Origin: Cytophagales bacterium
GTDB taxonomy: Bacteria > Bacteroidota > Bacteroidia > Cytophagales > Cyclobacteriaceae
Assembly (NCBI GenBank): GCA_003537495.1
Contig: DPSB01000280.1
Span: 1 to 6,095 of the forward strand
Length of the DNA stretch: 6,095 nt
Direction of reading: 5' to 3'
Shown here: positions 1-5,743 of the stretch, in pieces
Numbering within the stretch: the stretch's first letter is position 1
Layout of the letters: every line of letters starts with the position of its first letter
Program-made: the position numbers and the translations under genes
Notes under the pieces: generated by a model
The model's database searches: none
The model's input: only the letters and a program-made list of their open reading frames with translations
Told to the model about the DNA's origin: nothing

Positions 1-159
1 AATACCAACACTGGCTACGGATAAAATTACTTTGAACGATGCTACTCGTGAGCCAATGGCTGAGTTAAGAAAATTTACGGCATCGTTACTCACGCCAACA
101 ATCAGATCGACCACGGCAATCGCCATCAGGATTACGATCAGGATAAGATAAAAGTCCAT
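1..159 (-). CDS. PiT-family inorganic phosphate transporter, N-terminal fragment
   Basis: This is the first 53 codons of a minus-strand gene that continues past the left edge; it starts at the ATG complementary to 157-159. The translation opens MDFYLILIVILMAIAVVDL, a hydrophobic first membrane helix (about residues 3-22). It is followed by GVSNDAVNFLNSAIGSRVA (residues 22-40), which matches the conserved N-terminal signature of PiT (Pho-4/SLC20) permeases, where the Asn-Asp pair (N25, D26) is near-invariant. Family members are inner-membrane symporters that import inorganic phosphate. A TAnnTTTG promoter box lies 19 bp upstream of the start. The gene is divergent from the SRPBCC gene at 248. 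Length, C-terminal domains and any regulator partner cannot be seen. The family call is firm; ion coupling and substrate affinity are not shown by the sequence. Confidence 0.85.
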   Translation of the reverse strand, partial: MDFYLILIVILMAIAVVDLIVGVSNDAVNFLNSAIGSRVASFKVILSVASVGI

Positions 160-177
160 AAACTGAAAATGCAGGCG

Positions 178-185
178 CAAAGTTA
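178..185 (-). promoter_or_regulatory. Candidate -7 promoter box for the PiT transporter gene
   Basis: The minus strand reads TAACTTTG, an exact match to the Bacteroidota sigma factor -7 consensus TAnnTTTG. The box ends 18 bp before the transporter ATG, which would give a short leader of roughly 10-14 nt. No clear TTTG -33 element is seen about 19 bp upstream, so the assignment rests on the -7 box and its position. Confidence 0.35.
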
Positions 186-247
186 ACGAAATGCCGCTTT
201 CTCACTTTAGAATCTTTACCTTTAATGCGTTTAAGTTTTGCCTGCAC

Positions 248-640
248 ATGAAGGACTTTAAGAAATATTTTGTTATTACCGCCCGGCCCGATCAGGTTTA
301 CCTGGCGCTTACTACAGAGGCCACCATCCAGTTATGGTCGGGCGATAAGGTTGAAATGAAACCCGAGCCGGGCACCGAGTTTTCGTTGTGGGATGGAAGC
401 ATTGTGGGTAAAAATCTGGAGTTTGAAAAGGACAAAAAGATTGTACAGCAATGGTATTTTGGCGATCAAATAGAAGCGTCTATTGTTACAATTAAATTAC
501 ATCCGCATGCGCAGGGCACTTCCGTGGAAGTAAGACACACCAACATTCCCGATGCTGATTATGACGATATTGCCGAAGGCTGGATACACACCTACATGGC
601 TTCGTTGCAGGAGTTTTATGATGGCGAGCCAGAAGAATAG
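248..640 (+). CDS. SRPBCC/AHSA1-like (START-fold) domain protein
   Basis: A 130-residue protein that is a single SRPBCC domain of the activator-of-Hsp90-ATPase-homologue (AHSA1) type. N-terminal KKYFVITARPDQVYLALT (residues 5-22) fits the first strand and helix, where the family has a 'p.e.Vw.alT' pattern. The central GTEFSLWDGSIVGKNLEFE (residues 42-60) and IVQQWYFGD (65-73) match the family's 'F.l.dG.i.G..le.ep...iv..W' core. The C-terminal GWIHTYMASLQEF is the long helix closing the pocket. An in-frame ATG at 191 would add 19 residues (MPLSHFRIFTF...) that do not look like the domain and overlap the divergent promoter region, so the ATG at 248 is preferred. The fold binds small hydrophobic ligands or acts as a co-chaperone in known members; ligand and role here are unknown. 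Probably cytoplasmic: no signal peptide or membrane segment. Confidence 0.8.
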   Translation: MKDFKKYFVITARPDQVYLALTTEATIQLWSGDKVEMKPEPGTEFSLWDGSIVGKNLEFEKDKKIVQQWYFGDQIEASIVTIKLHPHAQGTSVEVRHTNIPDADYDDIAEGWIHTYMASLQEFYDGEPEE

Positions 641-641
641 T

Positions 642-697
642 AGTTGCCAGTTACCGGTTTCCTGCTACTGGCAACTTGTAACAGGTAACTGGTAACT
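642..697. terminator. Imperfect palindrome between convergent genes, possible bidirectional terminator
   Basis: Arms 642-658 (AGTTGCCAGTTACCGGT) and 681-697 (ACAGGTAACTGGTAACT) are complementary at 15 of 17 positions; one mismatch is a G-U wobble in RNA. A competing 8-bp perfect pair also exists: GTTGCCAG (643-650) with CTGGCAAC (668-675). The palindrome fills the gap between the SRPBCC stop (638-640) and the MaoC stop (696-698), touching the latter, where a shared terminator would be expected. There is no T-run on either side, so intrinsic termination is uncertain. It also resembles the repeat vocabulary of the spacers at 1711 and 2248. Confidence 0.4.
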
Positions 698-1211
698 AAT
701 TAAAGTGATACAAAAACACAAGCAACCCATTAAACGCTGGTTTAGGGTTGTCCTTGATCTCTAAGGTAACTTCAACTTCAAATTTGGTAATGCCACGCAG
801 GTTGGCGATGGAGTGCAATTTGGCGCGAAGCCGTACTTCACTGTTAACCGTTACCGCCTGATTGAATTTGAACTTTTCAATGCCGTAGTTGATCATCATT
901 TTAATATTTCTGAACTCGGCAATCTGATCCCACAAATGGGGTACTAACGAAAGCGTTAAATAGCCGTGAGCGATAGTCGCTTTAAATTGAGTTTCGGCTT
1001 CGGCCCGCTTGGGGTCGGTATGTATCCATTGGTGATCTAAGGTGGCATCGGCAAACAGGTTAATCTGTTCCTGGGTTATTTTCAGATATTCCGATACACC
1101 CAATTCTTTTCCTTTGTAGGTTTCAAATTCTGCGTGACTGCTGATGAGGAGCGGCATTGATTTAGTAGGTTTGTGGGTGTGCGAATTTAAAGATTCGGTA
1201 ACATTATTCAT
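696..1211 (-). CDS. MaoC/NodN-type hot-dog enoyl-CoA hydratase family protein
   Basis: Up to 171 residues, one MaoC-like hot-dog domain of the NodN subgroup. The signature is ITQEQINLFADATLDHQWIH (residues 45-64) followed by TDPKRAEAE and, after a short gap, TIAHGYLTLSLVP (79-91). In hydratase members the catalytic pair is Asp and His spaced D-x4-H, here D59 and H64; both are present, as is the AHG motif (81-83). Known relatives hydrate trans-2-enoyl-CoA to (R)-3-hydroxyacyl-CoA, but the physiological substrate of NodN-like members is mostly undefined. The first 18 residues (MNNVTESLNSHTHKPTKS) are polar and not part of the domain. The ATG at 1155-1157 (M19, MPLLISSHAEF) gives 153 aa, nearer the usual length, and may be the true start. 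From the upstream ATG only 3 bp separate it from the divergent gene at 1215. Probably cytoplasmic. Confidence 0.85.
   Translation of the reverse strand: MNNVTESLNSHTHKPTKSMPLLISSHAEFETYKGKELGVSEYLKITQEQINLFADATLDHQWIHTDPKRAEAETQFKATIAHGYLTLSLVPHLWDQIAEFRNIKMMINYGIEKFKFNQAVTVNSEVRLRAKLHSIANLRGITKFEVEVTLEIKDNPKPAFNGLLVFLYHFN
1166..1173 (+). promoter_or_regulatory. Candidate -7 promoter box for the DUF1905/YdeI gene
   Basis: TAGGTTTG is an exact match to the Bacteroidota -7 consensus TAnnTTTG, 41 bp before the ATG at 1215, implying a leader of about 35 nt. It lies inside the MaoC reading frame if that gene begins at 1211, but just upstream of its alternative start at 1157, which mildly favours the shorter MaoC protein. 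No good TTTG -33 element is visible upstream. Confidence 0.3.
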
Positions 1212-1214
1212 ATC

Positions 1215-1700
1215 ATGTTAAAAAAGCAACGCTTTTCTTTTGAAACCCGGCTTGTAGAGTATGAAGACACGCTGGTTAACACCGTGGTGGAGCTTCCTGT
1301 CGATATAATCAAAAAATTGCCCACCGGCAGGGTGCGGGTAGAAGGCAAGTTGAATACAATACCTTTCAACCTTGGTGTTCAATTCAAGAAAAGTGGAGCG
1401 CGATACCTGAGCATTAGCCAGGCCATGCGTAAATCAGCAAAAATAAAAGCAGGCGATAAAGTAAAAGTGAGTTTTGAAATTGTTGATCCGGATAAACTTG
1501 AGTTACCTGAAGAAATGGAGGCTGTATTGGCACAAGATGATGCCGGAGCAAAGCTTTGGAATAAACTTACGGTGGGTTTGCAACGTAGTCTCGTACACTA
1601 TATTAACAGTACTAAAAATATTGACTTGCGAATTGAGCGTGCACTTTACCTGATGAATAAAGTTAAGTCTGGAGCGTATAAAGATCGGATGAAGGAGTGA
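1215..1700 (+). CDS. DUF1905/YdeI-type (OmpD-associated family) protein
   Basis: A 161-residue protein in two parts. Residues about 5-90 fit DUF1905, a small beta-barrel-like domain: FETRLVEYEDTLVNTVVELP, then TGRVRVEGKLNTIPFNLGVQF, and KIKAGDKVKVSFEIVDPDKLELPEEM near the end, matching the family's 'grvkV.g.in..pf...l' and 'aGD.V.v.le.D' patterns. Residues about 100-158 (AVLAQDDAGAKLWNKLTVGLQRSLVHYINSTKNIDLRIERALYLMNKVKSG) resemble the helical YdeI/OmpD-associated C-terminal domain, with its 'L.ps.rre.v.wI..Ak..eTR..Ri' pattern. The Thr usually before the Arg is Leu here (DLRIER). Family members are annotated as bacteriocin-protection or OmpD-associated proteins, but the biochemical role is not established. 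No signal peptide or membrane segment, so probably cytoplasmic. Divergent from the MaoC gene; the downstream spacer is repeat-rich. Confidence 0.75.
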   Translation: MLKKQRFSFETRLVEYEDTLVNTVVELPVDIIKKLPTGRVRVEGKLNTIPFNLGVQFKKSGARYLSISQAMRKSAKIKAGDKVKVSFEIVDPDKLELPEEMEAVLAQDDAGAKLWNKLTVGLQRSLVHYINSTKNIDLRIERALYLMNKVKSGAYKDRMKE

Positions 1701-1710
1701 GGTGGAGAAG

Positions 1711-1842
1711 GTTACCGGTTACCAGTTGCTGGTTTCTGGCTTCTGGTTTTCTGGTTTCTGGTTTTCTGGTTTCTGGTTTATTTAGACCAACCAACTCAAA
1801 CCGATTACTGAATACTGATTACCGACCACTGATTACCGAAAA
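1711..1842. repeat. Two-part degenerate tandem repeat filling the intergenic spacer
   Basis: After GTTACCGGTTACCAGTTGC (1711-1729), a 15-bp unit TTCTGGTTTTCTGGT occurs twice exactly (1741-1755, 1756-1770), with a partial third copy to 1780; the underlying motif is TTCTGG. A second block at 1801-1842 has three 14-bp units: CCGATTACTGAATA, CTGATTACCGACCA, CTGATTACCGAAAA. The reverse complement of the second block resembles the start of the first (16 of 24 positions in a hand alignment), so the whole may be a decayed inverted pair. No ORF or clear promoter is seen in this 148-bp spacer. Confidence 0.7.
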
Positions 1843-1848
1843 TACCCA

Positions 1849-2247
1849 ATGCCCGTTATCGACATTCCGATTGTAAAGCCCAAAGTTGAAACCGATGTTC
1901 TTACTGCCATCGATTCATGGACACTGGAAGATCAGCATGTGTATGTGCATTGCTATTACAAAAACGATTTGCCCGAAATGCTAATACGCGTGTGGCGATC
2001 TACGTTTTTGGTTGATAAAGTTTCGGGAGCTAAAAGTGAATTGGTACATGCCGAAAAAATTTCGCTCGCCCCGCAGTGGACAATCATTCGGGGGAAGATT
2101 ACGTTTTCATTTCTCCTGATATTCTCAGCCTTGCCTAAAGATTGCAAAGTCTTCGACCTGATAGAAGATATTCCGCAGGCCGGTGGTTTCTTTGTGCCCA
2201 ACATCAAACGCAACGAGTTGGATGTGTATCATGTGGATATTCTTTAG
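1849..2247 (+). CDS. Hypothetical protein, Bacteroidota-type, function unknown
   Basis: A 132-residue protein that I cannot assign a function. It has no signal peptide and no membrane helix; the hydrophobic stretch FSFLLIFSALPKDCKVFDL (86-104) is short and looks like a buried strand pair. Segments with the look of conserved motifs are LIRVWRSTFL (45-54), LVHAEKISLAPQWT (65-78), the FSFLLIFSALPKDCKVFDL stretch, and GGFFVPNIKRNELDVYHV (112-129). Alternating hydrophobic residues suggest a small beta-rich domain. The 'LIFSALPK.CK.FDL.E.IP' wording is a pattern I associate with uncharacterised Bacteroidota proteins, but this is recall, not a search. Codon use is like its neighbours. An overlapping minus-strand frame (1956-2213) is a shadow. 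It sits between two repeat-rich spacers and is probably transcribed alone or with the gene at 1215. Confidence 0.65.
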   Translation: MPVIDIPIVKPKVETDVLTAIDSWTLEDQHVYVHCYYKNDLPEMLIRVWRSTFLVDKVSGAKSELVHAEKISLAPQWTIIRGKITFSFLLIFSALPKDCKVFDLIEDIPQAGGFFVPNIKRNELDVYHVDIL

Positions 2248-2400
2248 TTGCCGGTTGCTCGCTTTGGTTTCTGGTCACTAGTTGCTGGTTGTTCCGACTA
2301 ACTTACTAAAACTAACTACTGATTTACTGATCACCGAATACCACTCTAACCAGAATACTGCTTACCGATTACCAAATCATTGTCAACTGTCAATTGCCCT
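2248..2400. repeat. Degenerate repeat-rich spacer upstream of hrpB
   Basis: The 173-bp spacer begins with GT-rich motifs (TTGCCGGTTGCT, TGGTTTCTGG, GTTGCTGGTTG). It continues into CT/A-rich motifs (CTACTGATTTACTGATCACC, GCTTACCGATTACC) and ends with TGTCAACTGTCAATTGCC and a further TTGTCAAC. The order, GT-rich block then ACTGATTACCGA-type block, is the same as in the spacer at 1711. No ORF and no convincing TAnnTTTG promoter box are visible. Confidence 0.5.
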
Positions 2401-2420
2401 TTGTCAACTATCTTGCGCCC

Positions 2421-4895
2421 ATGTACCCCGTACTCGAAGTTGTTCCTGACCTCAAAGCACAATTCATTCAGCAGAAGATTTTAATTCTGCAAGCACCACC
2501 CGGTGCGGGAAAAAGTACGGTGTTGCCTTTGCAAATTCTTAATGAGCCTTGGCTTCAGCAAAAGAAAATAATCATGCTCGAACCCAGGCGACTGGCAGCA
2601 CGCTCGGTTGCCATGCGCATGGCGCAGTTGTTGGATGAAGGAGTTGGCGAGACCGTAGGCTATCGCGTGCGTTTCGAAAATAAAGTGAGTGCGAAGACTC
2701 GTATCGAAGTTGTAACCGAAGGCATTCTTACGCGCATGATCCAAACGGATAGTGCGTTGGAAGATGTTGGTCTTGTAATTTTTGATGAATTTCATGAACG
2801 CAGTTTGCAGGCTGATCTTGCCTTGGCTTTATGTTTACAGGTGCAATCGCTGTTGCGCGATGATCTAAGGTTGCTCATCATGTCGGCTACTTTGGATGGT
2901 GAAAAGATTTCAGGTGTGTTGAACAACGCGCCCATTCTTACCAGTCTCGGTCGGCAATATCCCATCACACATCGGTACATAAATCCCGATAAGGATTTAC
3001 GGCTTACACAGAATGTAGCGCGGGTTATTCGCAAAGCATTACAGGAACAAGCGGGCGATGTGTTGGTATTTCTACCGGGTGCTGGCGAAATACAACACGT
3101 GCAACAATTACTGGAAGCTGAAAATATTTCGGGTGTTGTTCCGCTATTTGGCGATTTGCCTTTTAAGAAGCAACAGGAAGCTATACTGCCGCATCCGCAA
3201 GGACTTCGAAAAATTGTATTGGCAACTTCACTTGCCGAAACATCACTTACTATTGAAGGCATCACCACCGTAATTGATAGCGGCTATGCACGCGTGCCGC
3301 GCTTTGATCCACGCAGTGGCTTAACGCGATTGGAAACGATACGCGTTACACGCGATGCAGCCGATCAACGTGCCGGTCGCGCAGCTCGATTGGGGCCTGG
3401 TGTTTGTTATCGGTTGTGGCCCGAAGCAACACATCACACCTTGCAACCCAATCGTCAACCAGAAATACTCGAGGCCGATTTAGCTTCACTCGTATTGGAG
3501 TTAGCCAATTGGGGTGTGAATGATTTGAATGAACTTACGTGGATAACGCCACCACCACCGGGAGCAATCAGTCAGGCGCGGGAGTTGTTAAACGACCTTG
3601 AAGCATTAGAAGAAAATAAAATCACTGCGCGCGGCAAAGAAATGCTGAAACTCCCCACACATCCACGCATTGCACACATGTTACTTTCCCCCCTCTCCCG
3701 AGGGAGAGGGGCTGGGGGTGAGGGACTTTCCACAGACCTCGCCTCCCTGCTCGAAGAACGTGATCCACTACCAAAAGAAGCGGGTGCTGATTTAAGTTTG
3801 CGTGTAGAGGTATTACGCAAATGGCGTTCAGGCGAACGTGTACATGCTGATCGAAATGTATTGGAACGCATTGAACGCGTTGCTGCGAACTGGCGCAGAA
3901 TTTTTAAATTGAATGTAGACAACACCATTCCTGCTGATAGCGAAGTAGGAAGCTTGATAGCCGAAGCCTACCCTGAACGCATCGCACAACAACAAACCAA
4001 ACAAAGCGGACGTTACAAATTAGCCAATGGTCGCGTTGTAAAATTACCGGAGCATGATGCCTTGGCACGCGAATGCTGGCTGGCCGTAGCACACTTAGAT
4101 GCTGGCAGTACGGAAGGAAAAATTTTTCTGGCAGCTCCGTTAGATGAAGCCGACTTGCAACACCGTGCAACAGAAACTGAAACAGTAAAGTGGGATAGCA
4201 CACGCGGTATTGTAGCACAATTGGAAAAGAGAATTGGTAACACGGTATTATCAACTAAACCGTTACAACAAATATCAGAAACAAAACGTGTAGCTGTGCT
4301 ACTACAAGCGTTGCGCGGTGAAGGATTGAAATTAATTGGATGGGACGAATCGCACACCGAATGGCAGAACCGTATGTTGAGTTTACATGCCTGGCGAAAA
4401 GATGAAGCATGGCCCGATGTAACAACCGAAAATCTTTTGGCTACAGCCGATGAGTGGCTAACACCTTACCTTAACAACATTACCAAACGAAGTGAATTGC
4501 AAAAACTTGATTTGCAAAACATACTTATGGGTTTATTGCCGTGGGACTTACAACCGAAAGCAGATAAGTTGGCCCCGGTGCGATTGCCTGTGCCCAGTGG
4601 TTCGCAGATAAAACTTACTTACTATAACGATGGTCGTGCACCGGTAATGGAAGTGCGCCTGCAAGAAATGTTTGGTTTGCTTGAAACCCCAACGATTAAT
4701 GAAGGTCGTACAAAAATTTTATTGCATTTGCTCTCGCCCGGTTATAAACCGGTACAAGTAACACAAGACTTAAAAAGCTTTTGGCAAACTACCTACCACG
4801 AAGTGCGCAAAGAGTTGCGCATGCGTTATCCCAAACATCATTGGCCCGAAGATCCGTGGACAGCGGAGGCGGTGCGGGGAGTGAAGCGGAAATGA
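2421..4895 (+). CDS. hrpB: ATP-dependent helicase HrpB (DEAH/RHA family)
   Basis: An 824-residue DEAH/RHA superfamily-2 helicase of the HrpB type, full length. Helicase motifs in order: Walker A APPGAGKST (25-33); motif Ia LEPRRLAARSVAMRMA (53-68); VVTEGIL (97-103); Walker B DEFHER (122-127), the usual HrpB form of DEAH; SAT (155-157); LVFLPGAGEI in the second RecA domain; LATSLAETSLTIEGI (267-281); motif VI DQRAGRAAR (315-323). A helical region (HPRIAHMLL, LLEERDPL) follows, and the C-terminal HrpB domain ends with FGLLETP and RYPKHHWPEDP (802-812), diagnostic for HrpB rather than HrpA. HrpB couples NTP hydrolysis to nucleic-acid remodelling, but its cellular role is poorly defined. The ATG at 2421 is chosen because MYPVLEVVPDL aligns with the family N-terminus; a TTG at 2394 would add nine untypical residues. 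Residues 424-435 are encoded by a palindromic repeat. Probably monocistronic and cytoplasmic. Confidence 0.95.
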   Translation: MYPVLEVVPDLKAQFIQQKILILQAPPGAGKSTVLPLQILNEPWLQQKKIIMLEPRRLAARSVAMRMAQLLDEGVGETVGYRVRFENKVSAKTRIEVVTEGILTRMIQTDSALEDVGLVIFDEFHERSLQADLALALCLQVQSLLRDDLRLLIMSATLDGEKISGVLNNAPILTSLGRQYPITHRYINPDKDLRLTQNVARVIRKALQEQAGDVLVFLPGAGEIQHVQQLLEAENISGVVPLFGDLPFKKQQEAILPHPQGLRKIVLATSLAETSLTIEGITTVIDSGYARVPRFDPRSGLTRLETIRVTRDAADQRAGRAARLGPGVCYRLWPEATHHTLQPNRQPEILEADLASLVLELANWGVNDLNELTWITPPPPGAISQARELLNDLEALEENKITARGKEMLKLPTHPRIAHMLLSPLSRGRGAGGEGLSTDLASLLEERDPLPKEAGADLSLRVEVLRKWRSGERVHADRNVLERIERVAANWRRIFKLNVDNTIPADSEVGSLIAEAYPERIAQQQTKQSGRYKLANGRVVKLPEHDALARECWLAVAHLDAGSTEGKIFLAAPLDEADLQHRATETETVKWDSTRGIVAQLEKRIGNTVLSTKPLQQISETKRVAVLLQALRGEGLKLIGWDESHTEWQNRMLSLHAWRKDEAWPDVTTENLLATADEWLTPYLNNITKRSELQKLDLQNILMGLLPWDLQPKADKLAPVRLPVPSGSQIKLTYYNDGRAPVMEVRLQEMFGLLETPTINEGRTKILLHLLSPGYKPVQVTQDLKSFWQTTYHEVRKELRMRYPKHHWPEDPWTAEAVRGVKRK
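3690..3724. repeat. GC-rich palindromic dispersed element inside hrpB
   Basis: CCCCTCTCCC (3690-3699) and GGGAGAGGGG (3702-3711) form perfect 10-bp arms around GA, followed by the tail CTGGGGGTGAGGG (3712-3724). This arm-plus-tail layout is that of a dispersed repeat found in many bacterial genomes, which in translation gives peptides such as SPLSRGRGAGGEG on one strand and PSPPAPLPRERG on the other. Here it is read in frame as residues 424-435, between HPRIAHMLL and TDLASLLEERD, a variable linker in HrpB. GC content is far above the flanks. No target-site duplication is evident. Confidence 0.8.
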
Positions 4896-4922
4896 TAGTG
4901 GATTTTGGTTTAGAAGAATCGA

Positions 4923-4953
4923 TTTGCAACTTTGTATTTTTGTTATAGATAAG
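4923..4953 (+). promoter_or_regulatory. Weak candidate promoter for the lipoprotein gene at 5016
   Basis: TTTG (4923-4926) is separated by exactly 19 bp from TAGATAAG (4946-4953), which keeps the TA and the final G of the TAnnTTTG -7 consensus but misses two of the central T positions. It lies 62 bp before the ATG. The spacing is right but the -7 match is poor, so this is tentative. A small TACAC/GTGTA stem (4960-4973) follows in the leader. Confidence 0.15.
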
Positions 4954-5015
4954 GATATGTACACATCCGTGTATATTCGTGTGTTGGAAGCAATGTCTTA
5001 ATAGATTGACAGATC

Positions 5016-5534
5016 ATGACAAATAAGTTTTGGATATTGGGACTAGTGGTTGCGTTGACGAGTTGTTCCGTCTCGACTGAGAACTTCCAATCTCCCGACA
5101 AATTGAAAATAGCAATAGCTAAGAGTATCTCCGTTCCTTTTAAAACTCAGGACACACTAGTCTATGAATCTGTTATTGGCATTTGCGGCAATTCGAGTCA
5201 GGACGAAATGAACAGACACTATGAGCCTTACCTAAATGAGAAACCGTATCTGGATATTCTGAGAAAGCAGTACGCTGGACAAGTTATAGTGACAAGAGAC
5301 AGCCTGTTTAATGTATTGATGACACATTTTGAAACAAATCAGATTGACTGCAAGTCACCATGGGACTGTTTTTCTAAGAATAAGATTCAACTTTCAATAC
5401 TTGGACATGCGATGACGAATAATTCGGTTAGAATTAGGGAGATGTACACTTACAAAGATCAGACTCGCATCCTTGAAAAGCTCTTTAGCTACAATGACGA
5501 ACAGTGGACGTTTGTGGTAACTAGTAAGGAGTAA
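5016..5534 (+). CDS. Putative lipoprotein, function unknown
   Basis: A 172-residue protein with a clear lipoprotein signal: MTNKFWILGLVVAL (basic residue K4, then a hydrophobic run) and the lipobox LTSC with the lipidated cysteine at C17. Signal peptidase II cleavage would leave about 156 residues anchored to a membrane on the periplasmic side. No known domain is recognised. Visible features are three further cysteines (C57 in IGICGNSS; C112 and C118 in DCKSPWDCFS, spaced C-x5-C), which could form a disulphide, and a charged, aromatic C-terminal part (MYTYKDQTRILEKLFSYNDEQWTFVV) likely to be beta-rich. Codon use (AGA, GGA, ATA) differs from hrpB, hinting at a different origin. The stop is 9 bp before a large palindrome, and the next gene is also a short lipoprotein, which suggests a cassette-like arrangement. 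Confidence 0.75.
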   Translation: MTNKFWILGLVVALTSCSVSTENFQSPDKLKIAIAKSISVPFKTQDTLVYESVIGICGNSSQDEMNRHYEPYLNEKPYLDILRKQYAGQVIVTRDSLFNVLMTHFETNQIDCKSPWDCFSKNKIQLSILGHAMTNNSVRIREMYTYKDQTRILEKLFSYNDEQWTFVVTSKE

Positions 5535-5543
5535 AAACACTGC

Positions 5544-5719
5544 TGCCAACAAAATATGTATGTGCCATTGTGGGGGTTCAGCTTAATTCGTAGTTTGTGT
5601 TTCAAAATAACGTTCAGTCACGGTTGACAATGACGGAGCAGGTCGCCAAAATCATTCACTACGGTCATTCATTTTTGGCTCCTATCCCCACAACGTCATA
5701 TACATGAACGTTGCCGGCA
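5544..5719. repeat. 176-bp imperfect palindrome with inner hairpin, cassette-site-like
   Basis: The outer arms are 5544-5577 (starting TGCCAACAAAATATG, ending TTGTGGGGGT) and 5684-5719 (ATCCCCACAACG to GTTGCCGGCA). Their inner 22 bp match at 18 positions as inverted repeats, and the ends pair TGCC with GGCA. Inside, GCCAAAA (5645-5651) pairs with TTTTGGC (5673-5679), extended by GGA/TCC after a bulge. The loop holds a direct repeat TCATTCA (5652-5658, 5665-5671). The structure occupies almost the whole gap between two lipoprotein genes. Outer AAC and GTT triplets recall integron attC core sites, but the full RYYYAAC/GTTRRRY consensus is not met. It could instead be a structured RNA, a terminator or a non-autonomous mobile element. 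Confidence 0.65.
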
Positions 5720-5743
5720 AGCCTTTAAGACAGACAAGACCAC

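Noticed and set aside
122..127. HrpB motif II as DEFH instead of DEAH read as a mutated active site (residue numbers given).
   Set aside because: DEFHER is the usual form of motif II in HrpB-type helicases, so it is not an anomaly.
191..247. Upstream ATG giving a 19-residue extension of the SRPBCC protein.
   Set aside because: The added residues do not fit the domain, whose first strand begins right after the ATG at 248. The extension would lie in the divergent promoter region.
1741..1842. CRISPR-like array from the repeated units.
   Set aside because: The units are contiguous 14-15 bp tandem copies with no unique spacers of 25-40 bp and no cas genes nearby.
2394..2420. Upstream TTG start for hrpB, nine residues longer.
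   Set aside because: MPFVNYLAP is not like HrpB N-termini, whereas the ATG at 2421 gives MYPVLEVVPDL, the usual opening. The extra stretch is also part of a TGTCAA repeat spacer.
2481..4357. Several long open frames antisense to hrpB (2481-2795, 2792-3268, 3572-3928, 3904-4254, 4013-4357).
   Set aside because: All lie fully inside a strongly supported helicase gene, and their translations are Ser/Arg/Cys-rich without recognisable domains. They are shadows of the coding strand.
4960..4973. TACAC-ATCC-GTGTA stem-loop after hrpB as its terminator.
   Set aside because: The stem is only 5 bp, A/T-containing and has no following T-run, so it is not convincing as an intrinsic terminator.
5544..5719. 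Canonical integron attC site.
   Set aside because: Only the AAC and GTT triplets match. The seven-base RYYYAAC and GTTRRRY boxes are not satisfied and no integrase is in the window, so it is reported only as cassette-site-like.
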